Shown here piece after piece: positions 26,635 through 33,704 of a stretch of DNA of 43,575 bases. The notes under the pieces were generated by a model. The model worked only from the letters and a program-made list of their open reading frames with translations, searched no databases and was not told the DNA's origin. This stretch comes from an uncultured Eubacteriales bacterium (lineage in GTDB: Bacteria; Bacillota; Clostridia; Christensenellales; Aristaeellaceae), in the NCBI GenBank assembly GCA_902765305.1, contig CACWZI010000015.1, positions 1 through 43,575 on the forward strand, in the 5' to 3' direction. Position numbers and translations under genes: made by a program. The first letter of the stretch is position 1. Each line of letters opens with the position of its first letter.

Positions 26635-27540
26635 TTATTTATACAGCATCCCGGGCAGCCACATGAAGCTCTGGGGGAAGTAGGTGAGGATCAGCAGGGC
26701 GATGGCCATGGTGATGTAGAACGGGACCATCTTCTTGGCCAGCGTCTCGATCTTGATGTTGGAGATGGCCGAGCCGATGAACAGCGTCGAGCCCACGGGC
26801 GGCGTCAGCAGGCCGATACCCAGGTTCAGCACCATCACGATGCCCAGGTGGATCGGCGACAGCCCCATCTGGATCCAGATCGGCAGTATGACCGGGGTGA
26901 GCATCAGGATCAGGCAGGCCATCTCGATCAGGCAGCCCAGTATCAGCATCAGCACGTTCAGCATGATGAGGATCAGTATCTTGTTGCTGGTCAGCGTGAA
27001 CAGGCCCGTGGCCACCTTCTCCGGGATCTTCAGGTAGGTGAGCAGGTAGGTGAACGCGCCGGAGACGCCCAGCAGTATCAGCACCTTGCCCAGCGTGGTG
27101 ACCACGTTGATGAAGATGTCCGGGATGTCACGGATGCGGAAGCCCTTGTAGATGAACAGGCCGACGATCAGCGACCACACCACCGCGCAGGCGGCGGATT
27201 CGGTGGTGGTGAAGATGCCGGCGATGACGCCGACCACGACGATCAGTACGGCCAGCATGCCCCAGATGGCCCTGCCCAGGGCCTTGAGGGTACCCATGAG
27301 GCTGAACCGGCCCGTGGTGGGGATATTCATCTTCTTGGCATACCAGGCGGAGTAGATCATCAGCGCGATGGAGAGCACCGCGCCGGGCACGTAGCCCGCC
27401 ACGAACAGCTGGCCGATGGAGACGGTGGTCGTGCCGGCGGCGGCCAGGGTGTAGATGACCATGTTCTGCGACGGGGGCACCAGTATGCCCTCCACCGACG
27501 AGGCCATCGTCAGGCAGGTGGAGAACGCGCGGTCGTAGCC
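26635..27540 (-). pseudogene. dctM: dctM fragment (TRAP large permease, N-terminal part deleted)
   Basis: About 300 residues matching the C-terminal two-thirds of a TRAP DctM (full length is about 425), beginning GYDRAFSTCLTMASSVEGILVPPS and running through about eight membrane segments to the natural end LPGMLYK. The first roughly 130 residues are missing and the reading frame continues directly from the dctP remnant without a start of its own. A GTG/ATG inside (ATG at 27507) has no good ribosome site. dctQ is absent. Probably a non-functional remnant. Confidence 0.8.
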
Positions 27541-28329
27541 CTGCTCCTCCTCGCTGAGGGAGGCTCAGGTGTCGGCGGAGACCAGGATCACGCCGCAGCC
27601 GAAGGTGTGGGCGTCGGTGATGAAGTAGGGGGCGACCTCGTTGAAAGAGTTGTCCATGTAGCTGGTCACGCCGTTCTCAGCGCCGTCCACGACGCCGGAC
27701 TGCAGGGAGGTGTACAGCTCCGCATAGGCGATGGGAGTGGCGGAGGCGTTCAGGGCCTTCATGGTGTTCACCATCAGGTCGGTCTCGGGAACGCGGATCT
27801 TCAGGCCGTTCATCATGTCAAAGCTGAAGCTCTCGGGCTTGCCCAGCTTCTCATACACGGAGGGGGTGATGAACAGGCTGCGGGGGCCTTCGACCAGCCA
27901 GCCCAGCGCGATGTAGCCGCAGTTGGCGTCGGCCACGCTCTGCAGCAGCTCGTCGCCCAGGGGGCTCACGGCGACCTCCTGGAACTGGGCCATGTCCTTG
28001 AAGACATAGGGCAGGCCGGTGGCGCCAATGACCTCAGCGCCGTAGTTCGGCAGGGAGGAGGCGTTGCCGCGGAAGATGTCCAGGGTGCCCATCTGAATGC
28101 CCTGCATGGATTCGGCCTCGGAGCCGAGGGTGCCGTTGGTGTAGAGCTCGATCTTCAGCGCGCCGCCGGAGATCTCCTCCAGCTTCTCGGCAAAGGCTTT
28201 GGCGGCCACGGTGGCGCCGTAGGTATCGCCGTTGACCTCGTTCCAGGTCAGCGTCCGCTCCGCCATGGCGGGGGCGGCCAACGCGAGCACCAGCAGCATT
28301 GCGACGATCAGGGAAAGCATTTTCTTGAT
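27541..28329 (-). pseudogene. dctP: dctP fragment (TRAP binding protein) with lesions
   Basis: The N-terminal 260 residues of a TRAP solute-binding protein: signal peptide LIVAMLLVLALAAPAMA-ER, then the DctP core (SGGALKIELYTNGTLG, MQGIQMGTLDIFRGN, GLKIRVPETDLMVNTMKALNASATPI with the substrate Arg, LQSGVVDGAENG). Three defects are seen: the codon placed correctly after GGAGG is ATC instead of ATG (28327-28329; next ATG is 28318-28320), an in-frame TGA at 27565 sits where Trp is expected (SADT-x-ASLSEEE), and the C-terminus is replaced by dctM sequence in the same frame. Confidence 0.8.
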
Positions 28330-28353
28330 GGGTTTGTCCTCCGTTTCAATTTT

Positions 28354-28376
28354 ATGTGATATTAAGAATATCACAT
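28354..28376. promoter_or_regulatory. 23-bp inverted repeat operator near the dctP start site
   Basis: ATGTGATATT and its complement flank AAG. It lies just downstream of the dctP -10, around the expected transcript start, as for a repressor such as a GntR-family protein. A lone half-site AATGTGATA overlaps the divergent promoter at about 28464. Confidence 0.55.
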
Positions 28377-28385
28377 TTCACTTGA

Positions 28386-28414
28386 AGCATAACACAGCCG
28401 ACTGTTCCTGTCAA
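28386..28414 (-). promoter_or_regulatory. promoter of the dctP remnant
   Basis: On the minus strand TTGACA (28409-28414), 17-bp spacer, TATGCT (28386-28391). Confidence 0.6.
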
Positions 28415-28441
28415 GAATTAATTAACGGTAATTGCGAAAAA

Positions 28442-28470
28442 TTGACACATGATACGATTGCGAATGTGAT
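28442..28470 (+). promoter_or_regulatory. promoter of the HAD phosphatase gene
   Basis: TTGACA (28442-28447), 17-bp spacer, TGTGAT (28465-28470), a weaker -10, ending 33 bases before the ATG. Confidence 0.5.
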
Positions 28471-28503
28471 AGAATTAAATAAATTATGAGGAGGAATAGA
28501 ACC

Positions 28504-29994
28504 ATGAAGAACAGGCTTGTAATTCTGATGGCAATGCTGTTGGCCGCCATGCTGGCCCTGTCCTGCTTCGCGCTGGCCGAGGAGGCCCCGGCGGCGGAGG
28601 CCGCGGAGGCGCCGGCTGAGGAAGCGGCGGCGACGGAGGCGGACGAGGAAGCGTTTCCCCTGTGGAACGCGGACGCCCCGGCGCTGAAGGCGCTGGTGGA
28701 ATACGTGGAGGACGTGACGGACGAGGCCTCGCCCAACTACATCCCGGCGGTGGATCGCATCGCCACCTTCGACATGGACGGCACGCTGTGCGCCGAGCTG
28801 AACCCCACCTACCTGGAGTACTACCTGCTGGCCAGGCGCATCCTGGCGGACCCCAGCTACCATCCCGATACCGAGATGCTGGAGTTCGGCCGCATGCTGC
28901 GCGACCACGCGCTGGATCGCTCCTTCCCGGACGGCATGGATCTGCTGCATGCCAACCACGCGGCCAAGGCCTACGCGGGCATGACGCTGAACGAGTTCGC
29001 CGACTTCGTCACCCGCCAGCTGGTGCGCGAGGCGGACGGCTTCGAGAACATGACCTACGCCGAGACCTTCTACCAGCCCATGATCGAGGTGGTGGAGTAC
29101 CTGCAGGCCAACGGCTTCAAGTGCTACATCGTCAGCGGCAGCGACCGCTTCATCTGCCGCACCTACGTCGAGGGCGTGCTGGACATCCCCTATGAGAACA
29201 TCATCGGCATGGACGTGCAGCTGGAGGCCACCAACCAGGGCGACGAGGACGGTGTGCGCTACGTCTACAACAGCAACGACACGCTGATCCGCACCGACAA
29301 CCTGGTCATCAAGAACCTGAAGACCAACAAGGTGCTGCTGATCGCCCGGGAGATTGGCCGTCAGCCGGTGCTGTCCTTCGGCAATTCCGGCGGCGATACC
29401 GCCATGCACAACTACACCATCTTCCACAACCGCTACAAGAGCGCGGCCTTCATGCTGATCGCCGACGACGAGGTGCGCGACTACGGCAACGCCGAGAAGG
29501 TGCAGCCCCTGAAGGAGAAGTGGGAGGAATCCGGCTACCACGTGATCTCCATGGCCAACGACTGGAAGACCATCTATGGCGAGGACGTGGTGAAGACCAA
29601 CGAGTTCCACTGGCTGGACGATCTGGCCGAGGACATCGTGCCCATCGACGAGCCGGTGCCCGCAGCCGAGGCGGACGTGCAGTACGTGATGTATCTGGGC
29701 ACCAACGACAAGGACAGCGGCAAGCCCGTGTTCACTCAGGCGGAATCGATGGAGCAGGCGAAGGCCATCCTGATCAAGCACTTTGGCGGCTATACCATCC
29801 AGGACGCCGAGGGCGGCTGGATCGACGATGACAAGGTGTACCAGGAGTACACGCTGGTGATCTACCTCAGCGATACCACCGAGGAAGCGGTACACGCCGC
29901 GGCGGACGAGCTGGTGCAGGTGTTCAACCAGAGCTCGGTGCTGATCCAGAAGAATCCCACCACGACCGAATTCTATGCCGGCGCAGGCAATTGA
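28504..29994 (+). CDS. exported HAD-superfamily phosphatase with DUF3574-like C-terminal domain
   Basis: A 496-residue exported protein. The signal peptide ends either at ALS-Cys21 (possible lipoprotein) or FALA-EE. An Ala/Glu-rich linker covers 27-50. The HAD phosphatase domain follows: motif I FDMDGTL (Asp90, Asp92), motif II YIVSGSD, motif IV FGNSGGDTAM, with a helical cap between, as in phosphoserine phosphatase-like enzymes. From about 395, VQYVMYLGTNDKDSGKPVF...AKAILIKHFGGYTIQDAEGGW resembles DUF3574. It probably removes phosphate from small molecules outside the membrane. GAGGAGG and ATG agree. Confidence 0.82.
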   Translation: MKNRLVILMAMLLAAMLALSCFALAEEAPAAEAAEAPAEEAAATEADEEAFPLWNADAPALKALVEYVEDVTDEASPNYIPAVDRIATFDMDGTLCAELNPTYLEYYLLARRILADPSYHPDTEMLEFGRMLRDHALDRSFPDGMDLLHANHAAKAYAGMTLNEFADFVTRQLVREADGFENMTYAETFYQPMIEVVEYLQANGFKCYIVSGSDRFICRTYVEGVLDIPYENIIGMDVQLEATNQGDEDGVRYVYNSNDTLIRTDNLVIKNLKTNKVLLIAREIGRQPVLSFGNSGGDTAMHNYTIFHNRYKSAAFMLIADDEVRDYGNAEKVQPLKEKWEESGYHVISMANDWKTIYGEDVVKTNEFHWLDDLAEDIVPIDEPVPAAEADVQYVMYLGTNDKDSGKPVFTQAESMEQAKAILIKHFGGYTIQDAEGGWIDDDKVYQEYTLVIYLSDTTEEAVHAAADELVQVFNQSSVLIQKNPTTTEFYAGAGN

Positions 29995-30008
29995 TCTTCG
30001 GTTGTGAA

Positions 30009-30049
30009 AGCGCGAAGGCCCGAACCGATGCGGTTCGGGCCTTCGCGCT
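30009..30049 (+). terminator. 19-bp perfect stem terminator after the HAD gene
   Basis: Arms 30009-30027 and 30031-30049 pair around the 3-nt loop ATG. No U-run follows. Confidence 0.75.
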
Positions 30050-30321
30050 GCCTGTCTGAATTCGCGCCGAAGCGTCTTTCACGCCATAGACGCGGATATT
30101 TGCGGTTATCTGCGCCCTTACAGACGACGTTTGCCTCGGCGTAGTAGATAAAGTAACTGGACATCGTTCCGCTCCCATCTTCAGAGCTTGTCTGGAATTC
30201 CAAGCACATGTTTATTCCGACCGTATTATAACTGATTTGTATAAAAACAGGATTAAAAAGCATCTGTTCCGGCGGACACAATGACAGAATTTTCCTTCAG
30301 GTCGTGGCGCCGAAATTCGGA
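30050..30321 (-). other. spacer with a possible coding remnant on the minus strand
   Basis: No intact gene. On the minus strand, roughly 30120-30265, an open stretch reads protein-like (INMCLEFQTSSEDGSGTMSS, then YFIYYAEANVVCKG) before running into the terminator. It has no good start or family match, so it is at most a decayed fragment of a gene. Confidence 0.25.
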
Positions 30322-30350
30322 TTGCAAATTGATATTGTTTGTGTTAATAT
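30322..30350 (+). promoter_or_regulatory. possible promoter of the DUF3048 gene
   Basis: TTGCAA (30322-30327), 17-bp spacer, TAATAT (30345-30350); both boxes are 4/6. Confidence 0.35.
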
Positions 30351-30396
30351 GCAAACATGTGCGGCCATGACCCGCACGAGAAAGGAGACATGGAAT

Positions 30397-31377
30397 ATGA
30401 AAAGAGCAATTGCATGGATGATGGCGCTTATGCTGATATTTGCGCAGGGCGCCTATGCAGCCACCGCCTCGGAGGAGAGCAGGTCCATCACCAGCGGGCT
30501 GCCCACGGACCATGAGGCCACGATCATGGTGTGCCAGATGGACAATGAACCGGGCGCCCGCCCGCAGAAGGGCATCGGCTCGGCGGACATCGTCTACGAG
30601 GTGGAGATCTACGATGGCGGCTATACCCGCTATACCGCCGTCTTCAACGACACCATCCCCGAGAAGATCGAGGCCATTCGCTCCGCGCGGATCGTGCACG
30701 CCGATATCAGCTATGAGTATCGCGGCGCATTCATCCACTTCGGCGGACAGCGGTATCCGGGCAGCGACGTCTATTACATCATGGATCACAAGAAAAACTT
30801 CGCCGTGCGCTATGACGGCATCAAGGGCGACAAGGATTTCTATCGCGACAAGAATCGCAAGTCGCCCAACAATGTGATCTGCAACCTGAAAAATCTCTAC
30901 GACCGCACCGACTGGAGCGCCGCGAAGTGCAAGTCGCCCCTCTCGTTCCGCACTGAATTCGCCGTTCCCGAACAGGGCGAGGCGGTTTCGGAGTTCAGCA
31001 TTTCCTATCGCAAAAAGAGCTATTGCCCCTCCTATACGTGGGATGCGCAGCTGAATAAATACAAGCGCTTCTACAACGGCAAGGCGTATGTCGACGGCGA
31101 GACCGGCGAACAGCTGCTGGTGGACAACGTCATCGTACAGTACGTGGAGTACGACTGGTACGAGGGAGAGTCCGACCGCCCCAAGGTGACCACGACGGGC
31201 GAGAACAAGTGCGAATACTTCATCGGCGGCAAGCACTTTACCGGCACCTGGAAGCGGGAAAGGCTCCACAAGAACACGATCTACTATGATGGCAACGGCG
31301 AAGAGGTCAAGCTCAATCCCGGCAAGACCTTCATCCAGATGCTGAGGACGGAGCGGCAGGTGGATATCCTGGCGTGA
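30397..31377 (+). CDS. exported DUF3048 (YerB-like) protein
   Basis: A 326-residue exported protein. The signal peptide MKRAIAWMMALMLIFAQGAYA is cleaved before ATASEE and lacks a lipobox, whereas YerB of Bacillus is a lipoprotein. The DUF3048 N-terminal domain shows TIMVCQMDNEPGARPQKGIGSADIVYE and RYTAVF.....EAIRSARIVH; the C-terminal domain shows VDNVIVQYVEYDW and GKTFIQMLRTER. The role is unknown; the fold and location suggest action at the cell wall. AAAGGAG nine bases before ATG 30397 decides the start. Confidence 0.88.
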   Translation: MKRAIAWMMALMLIFAQGAYAATASEESRSITSGLPTDHEATIMVCQMDNEPGARPQKGIGSADIVYEVEIYDGGYTRYTAVFNDTIPEKIEAIRSARIVHADISYEYRGAFIHFGGQRYPGSDVYYIMDHKKNFAVRYDGIKGDKDFYRDKNRKSPNNVICNLKNLYDRTDWSAAKCKSPLSFRTEFAVPEQGEAVSEFSISYRKKSYCPSYTWDAQLNKYKRFYNGKAYVDGETGEQLLVDNVIVQYVEYDWYEGESDRPKVTTTGENKCEYFIGGKHFTGTWKRERLHKNTIYYDGNGEEVKLNPGKTFIQMLRTERQVDILA

Positions 31378-31387
31378 CGGCCAAATC

Positions 31388-31416
31388 AATGAGGCGCCCG
31401 AAAGGTGCGCCTCATT
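31388..31416. terminator. stem-loop between DUF3048 and dinB
   Basis: AATGAGGCGC (31388-31397) pairs with 31407-31416; TTCTTC follows on the plus strand. It serves both converging genes. Confidence 0.75.
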
Positions 31417-32635
31417 TTCTTCGCCGAAGCCCGATATCCGCGTTTTCCTGGATGCCCAGGGTCACGCTGCCGTCGCCGTACTTTTTTCTCAGATCCTCCA
31501 CCGCCGCCTCCAGGCGCTCCCGCTTCTGGCGGCTGGCGCCCTGCCCCATGAGGTCGAACAGCGTAAGCTGCTCGGTGGCCGCCTCGGCGTCGACCAGCTT
31601 TCCGACGCCTACGGTGATCGCCCGAATGGGGTCGCCCGCCCGCCAGTGGGCCTCGATGAGCTCCATGGCGGTCTGCTGGATCTCGTGCTGGAGGTAGGTG
31701 GGGTGATCGAGAGTCGTCTGCCGGGAGATGTCCGTCATGTCGGGCCTTCGGATCTGCACGCTGACGACCTCGCCCTTCAGCCGGTGGCGGCGCAGGTTCC
31801 GTGCCACCTCGTCCGTCAGGTACACGATGGCCGTGTGGATCTCCTGCGGCGCGGTCAGGTCCCGCGGGAAGGTGCGCCCCCGGCTGACGGACTTGATCTC
31901 CCGATGGGCGCCAAACAGCGCCACCGGCGCGTCGTCGATGCCGTTGGCGTAGCGCCAGAGCATGTCGCCCTGCTTGCCCAGGATGCCGCGCATGGCCTCC
32001 GGGCGCGCCCGGGCCAAATCCCCGATGGTACGAATGCCCTTTCCGTTCAGCTTCTTCACCGCCGCGTGCCCCGCGAACAGCAGGTCCGACACGGGCAGCG
32101 GCCACAGCAGGTCCCGGTAGTTTTCCCGGGTCACGACGGTGGTGGCGTCGGGCTTTTTGTAGTCGCTGCCCATCTTGGCGAATATCTTGCAGAAGGATAC
32201 GCCCACCGAGATCGTGATGCCGATCTCCTGACGGATGCGCCGCCGCAACTCGTCCGCCAGCGCTTCGGGCGCCATGCCGTAGAACGGCAGGGCCTGGGTC
32301 ACGTCCAGATAGGATTCGTCGATGGACGCCGGTTCCACGTACTCGGTGTATTCGCAGTATATGGCGTTGACGCGTCTGGAGATTTCGCCGTAATAGCGGT
32401 GCCTCGGCGGCACGAACACGATGCCGGGGCACTTCTTCCTTGCCGCGTAGACGGTGTCGGTGGTCTTGACGCCGTATTTCTTCGCCAGCTCGTTCTTCGC
32501 CACCACCACGCCCACCCGGTTCTCCGGGTCGCCGGCCACGGCCATGGGCACGTCCTTCAGCTCCGGCCGCTCCAGGCACTCGCAGGAGGCGAAGAAGTTG
32601 TTGCAATCCGCATGGAAGATGATGCGATCCGGCAC
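31412..32635 (-). CDS. dinB: Y-family DNA polymerase IV (DinB)
   Basis: A 407-residue translesion polymerase. The palm motif IIFHADCNNFFASCE holds catalytic Asp9/10, and PASIDESYLD holds Asp106-Glu107; the steric-gate aromatic is in the NNFFAS stretch. The helix-hairpin-helix LNGKGIRTIGDLARA and the little-finger domain (RGRTFPRDL...) follow. It extends primers past damaged bases with low fidelity. The start is GTG at 32635, with GGAGG eight bases before. It lies 19 bases after mcrC in the same direction, so it is likely part of the mcrBC operon; no LexA box is evident nearby. Confidence 0.93.
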   Translation of the reverse strand: MPDRIIFHADCNNFFASCECLERPELKDVPMAVAGDPENRVGVVVAKNELAKKYGVKTTDTVYAARKKCPGIVFVPPRHRYYGEISRRVNAIYCEYTEYVEPASIDESYLDVTQALPFYGMAPEALADELRRRIRQEIGITISVGVSFCKIFAKMGSDYKKPDATTVVTRENYRDLLWPLPVSDLLFAGHAAVKKLNGKGIRTIGDLARARPEAMRGILGKQGDMLWRYANGIDDAPVALFGAHREIKSVSRGRTFPRDLTAPQEIHTAIVYLTDEVARNLRRHRLKGEVVSVQIRRPDMTDISRQTTLDHPTYLQHEIQQTAMELIEAHWRAGDPIRAITVGVGKLVDAEAATEQLTLFDLMGQGASRQKRERLEAAVEDLRKKYGDGSVTLGIQENADIGLRRRK

Positions 32636-32654
32636 GGTTCCCGCCTCCCTGTTG

Positions 32655-33704
32655 TCACATGATGGTTTGAGCGATTTGATCCAGCCGGCTTCTGATCTGC
32701 CCGAAGGGCTGCCTCAGGTCCAGCGTGCCCACCGAGATCCGGCTGCCGTGCATGGAATAGGTGTTGTCCGGCTGCGTCGCCTCGTCCGTCCGGGCGTAGA
32801 GCAGCAGGCCGGAGACGCTGTGCGGCGCATCGCCGAAGGCGTATTCCCGGTTCTTCACATAGGTGAAGATTTGGTACAGGTTGCCCGAATGGACGGTGTA
32901 TGAGTCATATTGGCTCTGCAGGGTATGGCTGTAGTACTTCGCGTCGATGATCAGCACGCGGCTGCCCTTTTGCAGCGTGATGTCCGTCTGCATGACGGGC
33001 AGCAGCGCCCCTGCGCCGTCATCCAGCGCCCAGGGGATCTGTGACGCCCGGGGCGCAAGCGCCGGGTGATGCTGCACATAGTATTCCAGCAGGAACTTCT
33101 CGTACAGCCTGCACATGCGCTGGTCGTCCAGGAAGGCGGCCAGCCGCCGCTCGCCCGCCTCCGTCGTCAGCAGCATGCCCTCGATGGTCAGCTGGCAGAT
33201 GCCCAGCAGTATGCGATAGCTCTGGTTGCTGCGCTGGAAGCGGATGTCGCCCCAGCGGATCGACAGGGGATCGACGGCATCCACGCCGGAGAAGAACAGC
33301 AGCTTCTGGCGCAGGGCGTCCTTGAGCGGGGGCTTGACCTGGCCGTGGCGGATCAGCAGCTGGGCCGTGGTCTTCAATATTTGGTTGAACAGGTTGTTCT
33401 CCGACAGCTCGTCGTACTCGCAGGCCAGCGCCTGCCGCCGTGCCAGCCGGTTGCGGATGGTCCCGGGCATGGCGATCCTGCCGCGCAGCGTCGCGAGGTC
33501 CTCCCGGCGGTTCAGGTAGCTCCTGTACAGGCCCTGCTTCAGCTGCATGCCGATGCCCTTCGAGAGGATCGCAGCAAACAGGCTGTGGATGTTCTCGAAG
33601 GCCTCCGGGGCCATGTCCTCGTCGTCGGACCGGTTGAGCGCCTGGAAGGCGTAGGACAGCATATAGTAGATATTGTGTATCAGGATATGCCTGTTCTGTA
33701 TCAT
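32655..33704 (-). CDS. mcrC: McrC, nuclease subunit of type IV McrBC restriction system
   Basis: A 349-residue McrC. It opens with HILIHNIYYMLSYAFQ, typical of the family, and carries the PD-(D/E)xK nuclease core: Asp241 in MQTDITL and Asp254-Ala-Lys256 in LIIDAKYY. McrC binds the McrB GTPase ring and cuts DNA that carries modified cytosine. The ATG overlaps the mcrB stop (ATGA), so the subunits are translationally coupled. Confidence 0.92.
   Translation of the reverse strand: MIQNRHILIHNIYYMLSYAFQALNRSDDEDMAPEAFENIHSLFAAILSKGIGMQLKQGLYRSYLNRREDLATLRGRIAMPGTIRNRLARRQALACEYDELSENNLFNQILKTTAQLLIRHGQVKPPLKDALRQKLLFFSGVDAVDPLSIRWGDIRFQRSNQSYRILLGICQLTIEGMLLTTEAGERRLAAFLDDQRMCRLYEKFLLEYYVQHHPALAPRASQIPWALDDGAGALLPVMQTDITLQKGSRVLIIDAKYYSHTLQSQYDSYTVHSGNLYQIFTYVKNREYAFGDAPHSVSGLLLYARTDEATQPDNTYSMHGSRISVGTLDLRQPFGQIRSRLDQIAQTIM

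Noticed and set aside
27565-27567. TGA read as Trp, Sec or through recoding
   Set aside because: TGA is a plain stop in many genes here (for example 2862, 5471, 33701), no SECIS-like need exists, and start-codon loss plus deletion in the same gene point to decay.
28355-28375. CRP site (TGTGA...TCACA)
   Set aside because: The half-sites are 11 bp apart rather than 6, so a different regulator is more likely.
28411-29895. Long minus-strand frame opposite the HAD gene
   Set aside because: No domain, composition typical of an antisense shadow, and conflict with a well-supported gene and promoter.
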